A stretch of DNA of 64,000 nt from Viridothelium virens (Eukaryota; Ascomycota; Dothideomycetes; Trypetheliales; Trypetheliaceae). Shown one piece after another: positions 32,189 through 42,845 of this stretch (positions are counted from its first letter, which is position 1; the number at the start of each line of letters is the position of its first letter). The translations under genes were made by a program, and so were the position numbers. A model generated the notes under the pieces. That model ran no database searches and had not been told where the DNA came from. It was given only the letters and a program-made list of their open reading frames with translations. The stretch covers positions 124,001 through 188,000 of the forward strand of contig ML991799.1 of NCBI GenBank assembly GCA_010094025.1, read 5' to 3'.

Positions 32189-33355
32189 ATGGCCCATCTT
32201 TCCACCCCTCAATCCGACACCGGCCACTTCACCACCCTCTCCGTTCGCCCCTCCAACAAGCCCACCCCATCCGTATCCCGCACCATTCTTTTCCCCCGCA
32301 ACCACTACAGTCAGGCGCCGAACCTCGCCGCTGGCTTCTCTGCCCTCGACCTCTCCTGCTCTTCAAACCGCTCTTCCTCACCCACGTCCACCACCACGAC
32401 GGCCGTTCGTGCCAACCTCGTCGGCCACTCCATCACTCGCACCCGCTTCAATCTCCTCGTCGAGACCTGGGGCCGCAACAGCCTCCTCCACCGCGCCGAC
32501 GCGACCTGGATCGAGCACGCCTCAGGGGCGCGAGAGTGCCAATTCGGACAATTCGACACGCGCGACGTCGCGCGGAGGCCTGGCAACGGTAACAGCAGCG
32601 GGTTCGACAGCAGTCGCAGAGGAGGAAGAGGAGGAGGAGCCGCAGCCGGAGCCGGAGCAGCAGCAGGGGCAGCAGGAGCAGCAAACGGCACTCGCGCCCC
32701 CCAACCCCAAGAGCACACCCTCGCCATCACCTTCCCCCGCGCCTTCACCTCGCAACCGACCGTCGTCGTCTGGCTGAACCGGCTAGACCTGCGCGCGGGC
32801 GACGAGCACAACTACCGGCTCAGCGCGTCGGCGACGCAGATCACGCGGACGGGGTTCGTCGCGCACCTCGATACCTGGGGGGACGGGGTGCTGGACGGGG
32901 CTGCGATGGCGTGGATCGCGTTTCCGGCGGAGAAGCGGCGGGTGGCGAGCGGGGTGGTGCGCACGGCGGATGTGCGGAGTTGGGGCGATGCGAGACCGCG
33001 GACGAGTGGGTGGGTGCGGTTTCCGGGGAGGTTGTTTCCGCCGGCGAGGAGGAAGGGGGTGGGGACGGGGGTGGGGGAGGAGGAGGATAAGGAGAATAGG
33101 GAGGATGGTGGTGATGGGGGGAGTAGGGACGGGCTGAATGGGAAGGAGAAGGAGGAGGAGGGGAACGGCAAGGAACAGAAACCAACGGTTCTGATAGCGT
33201 TAAAGATGCTGGATATGGCTGGAAATGCGGATCTGAGGATCAAGGCGTATGCGACGGAAATCACGAGAGAAGGATTTCGGTGGCATTTGGATACGTGGGA
33301 TGACTCGACATTATATGCAGCAGAAGCGAGTTGGATCGCGCTGGGTTTTGCATGA
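32189..33355 (+). CDS. H-type lectin-domain protein with three lectin-like repeats
   Basis: A single exon of 388 residues from the ATG giving MAHLSTPQSDTGHF; an upstream in-frame ATG at 32108 would add 27 residues. Three regions share the H-type lectin pattern of a strand ending in T-R-x-x-F, W-x-(D/E)-T-W and a closing W-I: SITRTRFNLLVETWGRNSLL...ATWIEH, QITRTGFVAHLDTWGDGVLD...MAWIAF and EITREGFRWHLDTWDDSTLY...ASWIAL. The second and third are preceded by the VVVWLNRLDL / VLIALKMLDM strands typical of the fold. Linkers are low-complexity (Gly/Ala/Arg and Glu/Lys/Gly). H-type lectins bind N-acetylgalactosamine-like sugars in animals and slime moulds. No signal peptide is visible, so the protein is probably intracellular. 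Very GC-rich compared with neighbours. Confidence 0.85.
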   Translation: MAHLSTPQSDTGHFTTLSVRPSNKPTPSVSRTILFPRNHYSQAPNLAAGFSALDLSCSSNRSSSPTSTTTTAVRANLVGHSITRTRFNLLVETWGRNSLLHRADATWIEHASGARECQFGQFDTRDVARRPGNGNSSGFDSSRRGGRGGGAAAGAGAAAGAAGAANGTRAPQPQEHTLAITFPRAFTSQPTVVVWLNRLDLRAGDEHNYRLSASATQITRTGFVAHLDTWGDGVLDGAAMAWIAFPAEKRRVASGVVRTADVRSWGDARPRTSGWVRFPGRLFPPARRKGVGTGVGEEEDKENREDGGDGGSRDGLNGKEKEEEGNGKEQKPTVLIALKMLDMAGNADLRIKAYATEITREGFRWHLDTWDDSTLYAAEASWIALGFA

Positions 33356-33524
33356 GTCAACAAGGGGTATATGTTAATTGTATAATACGCTAATACAAGG
33401 AAAGCAGTGTTCAAATCAAAGGTAACGAAACGCAGTCTAAGCCAACAGCTCCCAGGTATCAACCTAAGCATTACCGGATTAATCATCTCTTTCGAAGACT
33501 TGTTTCAAGCATAGACGGAGTATC

Positions 33525-34176
33525 TCATTTCTGCTCCTCCTTATTCCCACCCATGAAACTGCCAACGTATCCACCTGCGCTCTTCGCTCCTGACATCGCA
33601 CTGTTGCCTGCTCCACTCAACATTCCGCCTGCCGAACTCGCGCCTTGGGCTACTGGATTCGCAACAGTGCCGGCGGGACCCTCAACATAGTTACCCTGAT
33701 CGTCCTTACCGCCTCGTTCCGCGCGATTGATACCTTCCTTGGAGGCCATGTCGCCTATGGGTTGAGCAAGTCCGCCCTTGCCAAGCTGGCCGGCGACGAG
33801 GTTATTGACGTCACCTTGAAGCTTGTCGACTTGGGGGACGCCGGTGACTTTGGTTTTGTCGAGAGTATCTGGAGAATCATGTTGGCGGGAGAACCAAATA
33901 AGTTCAGAATCGCCGGAGAAGAGCTTGGGAGGATTAAAAGGATACGGATTCACGTAAAATCTTACCTCTGGTGGCGTAGGAAGCTTTGTTGTCGCCCTTG
34001 CCGAACCACTTTAGATACTGGTCTTCAATCCAAGGCATCCAGTTCTCGTATTGCTTGTGGTACATTTCAGTCAGCCATTCTTGGTAGGTTTGCTTCTCCT
34101 TGTGCTCTTGCGGCAGATTATCGTAGATGGCCTTAGTTTTGTCGTTGCCCTCGGGCACTTGGTTTTTGTCGGCCAT
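33525..34176 (-). CDS. Hydrophilic conserved-looking fungal protein, function unknown
   Basis: Two exons, 34176-33966 and 33868-33525, join in phase over a GTAAGA...TCCAG intron, giving 184 residues. The first exon is acidic and aromatic (YENWMPWIEDQYLKWFGKGDNKASYATR), the second begins DTLDKTKVTGVPQVDKLQGDVNNLV and then becomes Gly/Ala/Ser-rich (SAGGMLSGAGNSAMSGAKSAGG). No membrane segment or signal peptide. The Gly/Ala/Lys-rich tail resembles late-embryogenesis-abundant-like or stress-related hydrophilic proteins, but this is composition only. It converges with the lectin gene with 169 bp between the stop codons. Confidence 0.75.
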
Positions 34177-35276
34177 GGTTGGTATCCTAATTTTTATAAT
34201 TCTTCAAAGCTCTTCAAGTTTCGTAGTAATACCAATGTTTGCTCAGTATTTGAAGTGAGTAAAATGATGGAAAGATTAATGCAATAACCAAGACTAGCAG
34301 CAAGGTATATCAAGTGCTTGCAGGCCCGAATTGCATAGGTCACATCCGGATTTGCAGATGATCAAGCCGGATGACGTCTGGTGTCATTCTTGGCTCGATC
34401 GATGCAAGATAGGGTCAACCTAAAGAATGTGGCCGGCATCAGCCACTCACTGTATGCGCCACCTCGTAGGCGTTTTACTTGTGTCGATCCTTTTCGATCT
34501 GGCCTGCAGTGGGCTACGTAAATGTTCGCCCATTCGTTCCAAGTCTTGGTAGCCTAGATGAGGGTGGGAGGTGGAAACGCATCGCATGTGGGGTGGCGGG
34601 GGTTAAGGCACATGCGTCATCGCATTCAGGATTCGGTCATACCTTAATGAAAGACCAAGGCACCAAGGCACCAAGGCAGCCTCCCGTCGGATAGCATGAA
34701 TCTCAAATCTGTGCAATCTTGCTTTGCTGAGGTCCTTGAAGACTACACGGACCACCGAGTTAAGCGGACTCGGCAAACTACAAACGAAAGTATTAAGAAT
34801 TTATGGTAAATTCTACTCGATCACAAAGGATGTCTGCTGGAGTGATGGGTCTTGGAGAGGTTCACTGTGTACGCCATGCTATTAATCAGATTTCGGAAGT
34901 CCAGCGAATGTGAGGTAGGCTCCGGTGGCATCATTGAAGTCAGATTGCTTCCAGCATTTTGTGTCACTGGCGCGGCGTCTCACTATGGCTCGCTTCGCTT
35001 GATTGTCAGCAGCTGGTGCCATTTCAATTGTCCAACATGGGTTTCCTCGTGGTGGAGATCTTGCAGCAAGATTGAATACTTGGGAGGGACGATGGCCGAT
35101 GGAGCAGTTGTCGGCGATGAGGAGAACCAAGGAGAACGGGGACACTGGTCAGTGAGAGTTGGAAGAAGTCGAGCGCGAGAAGCAGTGAGCAGAGTGCAGA
35201 AAGACCCTATACGGCTTGGTAGAAACGCCCGACTATCTACTAGCCGTTCCCGTCTGCCTTGAGCTATTACCGCTAA
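34177..35276. other. 1.1 kb with no intact gene
   Basis: Open frames here (for example plus 34852-35262) have no motif. A short direct repeat caaggcac-caaggcac is seen near 34658-34675. The stretch may include unrecognised upstream parts of the decarboxylase-family pseudogene that follows. Confidence 0.4.
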
Positions 35277-35693
35277 TACGCCCTACTAAGTGGAAAGATT
35301 GTGAAAGCTTTCGTCAAAGATGAGACGTACTTGTTCGGACCACTCTTCGAAGGCCTAGGTGACCCTGATACGCACGAGGTTGACGGCTATAGTCTGAGCA
35401 CGGGCTAGGGGTACCTCTCCTATCTCGCAACGCGGTCGGTTATCTTCATCGAAGCCGATAATCCTGCAATTGGTCTCATGGCTTTCATCGTCGCCATGGG
35501 TGAAGTCTCAACTTGTGAGGTTACTGTGAAGAAAGGCTAGTATGTGAAGATCGACGATGAGACGGGCATATTCCAAGTCGGGGGCTCAATGCAGTGCATG
35601 CTCTTCCGTATAAACACCAAGATTGCGGGATTTCCTACCCCGTGCCGTGGGACTAGTGTTCCTGTACGAAGCCCGCTCGCCGTTGTCGGGTAA
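35277..35693 (+). pseudogene. Decayed C-terminal part of a phosphatidylserine-decarboxylase-family gene
   Basis: One frame (starting at 35277, phase of the GTG at 35301) reads SGKIVKAFVKDETYLFGP, then GDPDTHEVDGYSLSTG, a TAG, GYLSYLATRSVIFIEADNP, AIGLMAFIVAMGEVSTCEVT, KKG, a second TAG, YVKIDDETGIFQVGGSMQCM, and ends at a TAA. This matches the C-terminal catalytic half of fungal phosphatidylserine decarboxylase-like enzymes of the kind often found in secondary metabolism (blocks GxGLMAxI...MAEVSSCEITVKxGQxVKKGDxxGxFxFGGS). The family's self-cleavage motif would be expected as a conserved G-S/G-G-S-T block; GGSM occurs in its place. The N-terminal half is not found. Two in-frame TAG codons break the frame; at the second one the family usually has Gln, so CAG to TAG is likely. 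Confidence 0.75.
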
Positions 35694-35909
35694 TTGAAGA
35701 GCTCCTTCTCGATAGAGTGGTTGGACTGATCCGAATATCCAAATGGAGAAGGTCTCTAACGAGCTCGATTAGGATCCGCGAAGTGATACCGATATGTGGC
35801 AAACGCATGAGACCCTATGGAGCGGCTTGGGTCAGTTGGATTAGTTGATTGGCTGCCAAAGACCTTTAGGATCGGAAATGAGGCTAAATGTGTGGAAATT
35901 CTGTATCGT

Positions 35910-38675
35910 TTATGTTGAATCAACCCAAGCCTTTAACATCGTCACAAGTTCCTGTTTGCTATTCAATTGCGCGGTTTCGATGACGGTCGAGCCGAAATCT
36001 CGCTCTTCGCCCCATGGTTCTAAGACAATCCCAATGTCAGAAGGTTCCTCAATGCGCGCGCCGTTCCGTAGCAGAAGACGAACTAACGCAGCATGGTCAA
36101 AGGCGGCAGCCACGTGTACTGTAAATGGAGTGACCTTGGCGCCTCATTCCAGCAAAAATTCGACTAAGCTCAGGTCCTGGGTGTCCGCGTACCAGGTAGC
36201 TGTTAAGTGGCATGCTGCTTCTAGGCTTGTGTATCCCTCTTCGGAAGACCTAGCCTCATTCACATCCGCCCCATACTCATCGATCAATAGCTTGATTATC
36301 GGCAGCCCGTCGGGATATGCAGAGGCAGCTGATTGGAGTGCTGTTCGACCGCGGATTTCAGGTCCAGGTGCATGAATGTCCGATCCCAAACGTATAAGCT
36401 CCTTGACAAGATCCAAATTACCGTGTTTTGCGGCTCCCTGTAATGCCGTACAGCCGTATGGGTGGAAACTTGGTCGATTCACTTGCGCTCCGTGAGCGAC
36501 AAGGAGATTCAACATCTCTACAGAACAAACGACATGAACGGGAGCTTCGCCATCCACTTCAGCGTTGACGTTGGCGCCAAGCTTAAGCAAACGACTGGTC
36601 ACATCAACACGGTCCCTAGATATTGCGCTTTTCAGGGCCATAAAACCGTGTTTTGCTTGAACCCCAGCGCCTCTTTGGACAAGATAATCAACCAGGTCGA
36701 AATCTCCCTGTTCAACGGCAGCTGATAATGCAGTGTATCCATATACTTTATGTCCGAGTTGATTAATATCCGCGCCAAGGTCGAGGAGTTTCTTGACTAT
36801 TCCAAAGTGCCCTGCCCCTGATGCTGCTGCAAGAGCGCTTTTTCCAATGAGTCCTCCACCATCAGCATTGATTTCGGCGCCTTCCTGGAGTAAAATGTCT
36901 ATGATTTTCTCGTTTCCGGCCTCGCAAGCTGCCTGCAAAGCCGTCATGGAATAGCCAAATCCGGCGTTCGCATTGACATCGGCACCATTCGCAATCAAAA
37001 GCTCGACAATGGCTATCGGATCTCCATCAATAATGGAGCATGCCTGTTGTAGAACTGTGCAGCCTTCGAAACTTCGACAATTTGGATCCGTGTCTGTATG
37101 AAGAAGCAGATCGCGGACCACTGATAATTTCTCTGGCCAACGGCTTGGATTAGCGGGAGCCTCGACTTGCCGAACCAATATGCGCCATGTGCACAAGGCA
37201 CTAAATATTCGGTAACGTGATGAACACGCCGGAAAATCCTCCTTTCTGTCTCGACATCGCCTGATAGTGAAGCTAGCCCGACACTCGCTGCAGGCCCGTC
37301 CGTCGCATATTGAGCAGAAGCCCCGTCGGGACTGAGTAATGATGTATTTTTAAAATTTGGTGAGAAGGCAGTGTATCGCCAATGGCCAAGTTCTGTCGCG
37401 TTTGGCTTTTCCATGGCACTTTCTAGAATTGTCTTTCGAAAGCTCAAGTTGCAGTTCAGGCTAGGAGAAGCATGAGCAGCGACCAGTTCTAAAATTGAAC
37501 AAATGCTAAAATAGTTTGCACAAAGACAAAATTGGTACACATCAAGCAATCTTTGACAAAATTTAATCTTACCATTTTCTGAGCTTTCGACCCAAAGTGT
37601 GGTGGCCGCAATTGGGACAATACTCGGTGATTCGAATGGGAGAGACCAAAAACTCGTTTGGTGCATTTAGTGTTCTTAGGCTCAGGATATTCATTGAGAT
37701 TGTAGTTCCTGGCTTGATCCCTGCTTCAACTAGAGACTGGTGATAGCGGTTTGATGTACGAGTGAGTCCTTGAAAGATTGTGCGGCTGTTAGTCTCGTCA
37801 ATGATCTCAAACTCTCCCTTGGTTATCTTTTCAAATCCTGGATGGTCGGAGAACATTATCTTCAGAGTATCCTGAAATGTGTTGAAAGTACGACAAAGGA
37901 CGGCCGGTAGAATCGTAGAGCGGCCTAGCGCATCATCGAAACGCACATAGGAAGAAGGAGCGTCGCCTTCCCAAGGATACCCAAGTGCCTTTGGCAAATT
38001 AAGCTGTGTCGTCCGGACAGATTTGACAATCTCAGTCAAAGTATACGAAATCTGACCAATTTGTCTCTCTAGCCTATCAGTAGATTTTGCTCCTAATTGG
38101 CTTTGTTTGAACTAAGTGTCAGCGTCTGATCTGTACTCTTTCTCGAGTGCCGCATACGCACATGTCAACAGCCAGAAGGTATCTGTCAAATGCTTCCAGA
38201 TGTGAACTCAGTCACTGTTCAAGTTTCCGGGCATCTTCGGCACTGTATAGTGACCACTTCACTTTTCGAAACGCTGTCTGTACCCGGTTTCCTCGGCCAT
38301 TAATCATCCTGTCAGTATACTTGCTGGAATCCACCTGTAACGTTCAACCGTCACCAACAGAATATAAGCTAAGAGAGTACTTTGCGAAGAGATAAGACAT
38401 ACCATAAACTGGCTCAAGAGCCTGTGGCAACATCCAGCGTGGAAGGAGAGGCCATTGATGAAAGCTTGATCAACGTTCGACGTCATGCAGAGGGATGGAT
38501 TCGAGACAAAGTTGCTGATGAGGCTTATTGAGGTTTTGAGGGACTTGAGAAGCTTGATCAAAGACTTGTACTCTGCAGTCGCGCCTCTGCAGTCGCTCAA
38601 GGCAGCCGCAATCTCAAAGGCCAATTGCCCAACGGCAATGAAATCACCGATGGATATTCCAAATGGTACTACCAT
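35910..38675 (-). pseudogene. Decayed STAND-N / ubiquitin-like / ankyrin-repeat gene
   Basis: Exons join in phase: 38675-38403, 38334-38158, 38111-37573, then from 37505. Exon 1 (MVVPFGISIGDFIAVGQLAF) plus exon 2 form the N-terminal helical domain of fungal STAND-type proteins. Exon 3 carries a ubiquitin-like domain (VRFDDALGRSTILPAVLCRT...ITEYCPNCG). From about 37200 to 35910 run around ten ankyrin repeats (for example IVELLIANGADVNANAGFG, LVKELIRLGSDIHAPG). Exon 2 has an in-frame TGA at 38214-38212 (context LEQ*LSSHLEAFDRYL) and the ankyrin region has a TGA at 36146-36144 (VEFLLE*GAKVTPFTVH), after which 76 codons continue in frame with ankyrin sequence (VRLLLRNGARIEE). The frame joining exon 4 to the ankyrin part around 37200-37350 is also unresolved. 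Such proteins are candidate fungal NLR-like sensors; this copy looks inactive. Confidence 0.75.
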
Positions 38676-39735
38676 GTTTCGACGAACTGTGTGTACCTAG
38701 GTAAATGTAGTAGCCACGTGAGGTTCAAAAATCCAGCAGAAAATCTGTAGAAGAATCCGAGGATAACGATGACAAAGTCCCGCCTCTGTAACTGCCTGAT
38801 TGCGTGCACCAATGTTCAGCTCACCGTCTTCAGTCAGCCTTGTCCCTTTGTCGAGAAAGAGCAATGGAGTAGAATGTCCAAATGAGCCAACGTCGATCGG
38901 GAGAACAGGCTCCCCTCATGGGACTCGCTGAGAACTATAACCCTCTCTAATTGTCAAGGCCGAGCCCATTTTGCAGGGTGCGAATGCACCTGCTCAGATT
39001 TGCGCGGTCTCACGACTGGACGCCACGCGAGCTCTCAACCTTGCACTGCCACATCCACAGCCTCTCAAGCATCAAGGCAGCTAATGCACCTCAGTGTCTT
39101 CTCTCCATCCACAACCTCGATGAAATCGATATCTCTTTCATAGGCCCCTCCCCACGGGACTACATACGCGTATGCACCGCTTTCTAGAGACCGCTGCGTT
39201 CGCACGCTCCGCCTGCAGGAGCCAACGCACATCTTTGATAGTCATAAGCGTAGTGGTGATAACAGCCTGAATAATGTCGCACACGCTGATCGCATATTGT
39301 GGTTGAATGGCTTCAAAGTCAATAAAAATTAAGTCTTTACGTTTGGGGGCTTCTGCGCAATTTCGACAGATAGCCATGTTGTAGCAAAGAAGTCGATAAC
39401 CACGAGCAGGCGAGGGATGGACATCTGGGAAGGTGCATGTGGCGCCGAAGTTCATTAGGGCCGGTGAGGAAATGCAAAGGCAGCGTGGCAGGCGTGGCAG
39501 GCTAAGAAAGAACACTGGAGCACGGACCTTCACCTATGACACACTCACTGAGCCACGCAGGTCAAGCCTGGGCTCTTATTCTTCTGTCAATCACCGGCTT
39601 TCACCTCTCAATCTCACTTAACATTCTCTCTGCGCCGAATTCTACGCATAAGAACCCATTGTCTTGACAATTTCGTCCTCCATAACAGATTTGGATCGAT
39701 TCTCTCCCCACCCCCACTTAAAGCCACTGTACATC
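38676..39735. other. Intergenic, no gene recognised
   Basis: A minus-strand frame of 131 codons at 39138-39533 lacks motifs. The right 80 bp are CT-rich and are the MBF1 promoter/5' UTR. The left part would be the promoter of the decayed ankyrin gene. Confidence 0.4.
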
Positions 39736-40317
39736 ATGTCTGAAGAGTGGGACAGCGTCACGAAGATCGGAAGCAAAACTCGAGGCGCAGGTGGTGCAGC
39801 TCGAGAAAAAGTCGTCAAAGGCACTTCTGCCTTGAATGCAGCCCAACGGAGTGGTGGTGTCGTGGCTACTGAGAAAAAATTTCAAAGTAGCAATGCTGTG
39901 AGTTCTTCCCTTTCGCGATGAAGTACCTACCCCCCACGCCCCTGGATTCTGTCCGCCTACAAGTCAAGATTCTAGAATATAGACTGATGCCTACTGCTAT
40001 AGTCTGGGCCCTCAGTCGAAGGTCAGCACCTGACGAAGGTTGATCGCAGCGACGAAATCGTCAAGCCAAAGACAGTTGGCAACAAGGTCGGAGATGCAAT
40101 CAAGACAGCACGAGCAAATTCCAAGAATGACAAGGGAACTACAATGACGCAGAAGGACCTCGCGACTAAATGTAACACGACTCCGACAGTGGTTGCGGAC
40201 ATGGAACGTGGAACGGCTGCTCCCGATCAGAAGGTGCTGAGCACGATGGAGCGAGTTCTTAACGTCATCCTTCGTGGTGAAAAGATCGGAGAGCCAAAGT
40301 TTCCTAAGAAGAAGTAG
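39736..40317 (+). CDS. MBF1: Multiprotein-bridging factor 1
   Basis: Two exons, 39736-39897 and 40003-40317, joined over a GTGAGT...TATAG intron, give 158 residues, the usual length for fungal MBF1. The N-terminal MBF1 domain begins [17 protein letters not shown] and includes [11 protein letters not shown] and [26 protein letters not shown]. The C-terminal helix-turn-helix reads [42 protein letters not shown], followed by LRGEKIGEP and a Lys tail. MBF1 links bZIP activators such as Gcn4 to TBP and also helps keep the reading frame on colliding ribosomes. Its neighbour on the left is a decayed gene. Confidence 0.97.
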
Positions 40318-42845
40318 ATGCCAGGAGAGGACTACACACTAATGAACATATTCGTTTCTCTAGCGGGCGTCTAATCCTGATCTTTCCTTCGGGCCTAGAT
40401 AAGTCTGTATAGACAGTACTGCAGCAAACTTCAATCGAGCTGTGGGCATTCTTGACCATTATCTATACTCATTGGGAGTTGTCTTACCAAATAGATGATA
40501 GAATTACCAAACCCCCACGAATTTGCTTTCATCATACTCATTGCATAGGATATCCCACGTCTGATTACAAGCGCATCCTCTGCTGCATGGGCATTTGACG
40601 AGACAACTCCATCCCTCGTGAAAGTAACTCCTACGTAATATTCCTGGGATCACTTGGGCTCATTGACGATGCGAGACTGATCCTGCTCGTGAAGTAGGTC
40701 ACTCCATTACCAATGCTAATTTGAAACTCATCATAACACACATTAAGAAGAAACTCGGCTCTTAGAAGATGTATGAAGAGGAGCGTCTGCGGCTGATTAA
40801 CCCACATGTTGCTCGGGTCTTGGCGGTTGATAGCTAGAAGTGCTAGACTAAGGTAGACTGCTGTGCTTGAGTCTGCTTTGAGAACAATGAAACAGACAAT
40901 ATCTACTGATGAGATTGCGGAGCCTTTTTAGTCTTTTGAACATTCTAGCTTTATGCAGGGGATGCCTCTTGCTTAAATAGTATGATAAATCAAACGGCCC
41001 AGCATGAGCACTATTACGGGAAAAGACAAGATTGGAGGCCTCCCACAAAATGCTTAATGCTGAGGAGGGTCGCTTATGCAGGAAGGTGGAGTTCAATGGC
41101 TAGACTCGGAATTCCATTGGCTGTTAACACGAAACCTAATATGCAAGTCTTGTTCAAATTGGAATTGTATGAGTCATTCAAAATATAGTTTGGGTATAAA
41201 ATGAGCTATATCCTCTCTTTCTGAGGCTCTGAAACTGTATTCCTACTTTACTGTTCGCAGAAAGTGCATTCGAAAGATACGCTTTTTTTTTTTTACAATC
41301 CTTGTTTTATTATAATAACTTCACAGCGTAAACCAGTAGATGAGTGGTTTACTATAAATAGATACAACAATATTACACAGTTAGAAGGTACTTAATACAA
41401 TGTTAGCAGTACATACTATACTTAGTAACTAATCGTAATAGAGAAATTGAATTTGGGTGTGTACTTTTCGTTTTCGCTGACTGTCAACTCGTGAACAAGG
41501 CATTTCACCTTTATCGTAGGGTTTATCATGGATGGGTACATTTCAGAACGTGATGATGATATCCAGACAAGCCGCGCTAGCACTAAACTGAGTAACTCGT
41601 CGCATCTCGAATTGAGTCATTAACAACTGATATACATAATGACTGATAGCTCCAGATGGTCTGCTGGCATCGAAAGAAGACACAAGTGGCCGCTCTGACA
41701 ACATTCTGTCGTATTCATTGCGCAGCAGTGCTTCTGAAATATCGTCGAACTCGACAGAGTCTACCTTCAGACGCGTTCTCGCCAGCAACCTCAGGAACTT
41801 CTTCTCAAACAGTAGAGAGAGCTCTGACTCATCAAGTGACAAAGCAGTGACGCAGGTGTCGAGTGCTAGGCACCGAGTGCACACTAGGTAAGATTACTTT
41901 TCGGTAAGATGCTATTCCTTCAGTGGCCCTACCACGGTCAAACTTCAGGCCCATGGACTCCTATTGGTCCCTTGAATATCTTTGGAGCCTTCTGGCCATA
42001 TAGATTCACAGCCACTACTGGTACTCTAGACGCCTGCAATACCTACTTCTTGAGGACTTCAGCGCACCGGTTCCATCAATTAGAGAGTATTCACTGTGCC
42101 ACAACCTTGCAGTCTTCCCCTGCCTGCGATTTAAACGATTTCCAGTCCTTCCAGGCGAACTTACGTGCCGCAGCGACATAACCCTGGATGTCATACAGGC
42201 GGATTCTAAATCGAGATCGTCGTGCCGTGATCACGTGCCTGGCTGAGCGCATCTGAGAACCAGTTCCTGTTTCCCGTTTTCCGTTTCCCGTTTACCGTTT
42301 CCCGTTTACCGTTTTTCGTCCACTTGCATATTATGCTCCTTTTCTGTCCTCTGCCTTGTGCCTCTAGGTACCTGATGATGTAGATCCGCAACAAAGAGCA
42401 ATGTCAGGGTCTAGCGTCTGAAAGTCTCTATTCTGTAGATCCTTTTGTCGAATTCCGGTCTTCTGGTTTTCCGTTTCCTGTTTTTCACTTCGTCAACCTC
42501 AGTGTCCGGACAAGGTTATGGTCATGCAGCCTTCCCACCACAACTACAAATGGGCCACTGTTGCACTAATACGTTATGCAAGTTCATCTTGCGTTCAATA
42601 ACCCTTTCAGAAATCTCTTTTGGCCTGACATAGAAGCTCTATAGGATCGTTTTAGCCTAAGCAGGAGGTACCAGAGACATCAGCGCCATTGCCCAAGACT
42701 ACGTTGAGTTTCAAGAGCTCCTGCTTCAAGGCATCTGATGTGACTCACCAGTTTCAAAAGTCTTCCAGTTCTCACATAAGAAGAAATCAATCATACTAAA
42801 TCTCATATATCGACGTAATCGACAAACGAGATATATTTGAGAGAC
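40318..42845. other. 2.5 kb AT-rich stretch without a clear gene
   Basis: Notably AT-rich between about 40900 and 41470, with an 11-13 T run at 41283-41294 followed by TTATTATAATAA. A minus-strand frame of 113 codons at 41543-41884 has protein-like composition (SLDESELSLLFEKKFLRLLA) but no motif or partner exons that I could find. A 7-bp tandem repeat lies at 42269-42317. The AT-rich part could be a mutated repeat, but there are no terminal repeats or transposase motifs to show it. Confidence 0.4.
42269..42317 (+). repeat. Seven tandem copies of a 7-bp unit (GTTTNCC)
   Basis: Units read GTTTCCC, GTTTTCC, GTTTCCC, GTTTACC, GTTTCCC, GTTTACC and GTTTTTC. A partial related stretch recurs near 42466-42484 (GTTTTCCGTTTCCTGTTTTTC). 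It is not the usual fungal telomere unit (TTAGGG). Confidence 0.9.

Noticed and set aside
31950-32777. Plus-strand open frame of 275 codons overlapping the lectin
   Set aside because: Pro/Ser/Thr-rich frame created by the GC-rich lectin sequence in another phase; the lectin frame has clear repeats.
41281-41470. AT-rich tract with a T run, possible retroelement end
   Set aside because: No target-site duplication, reverse-transcriptase or terminal-repeat sequence was found; AT richness alone is not enough.
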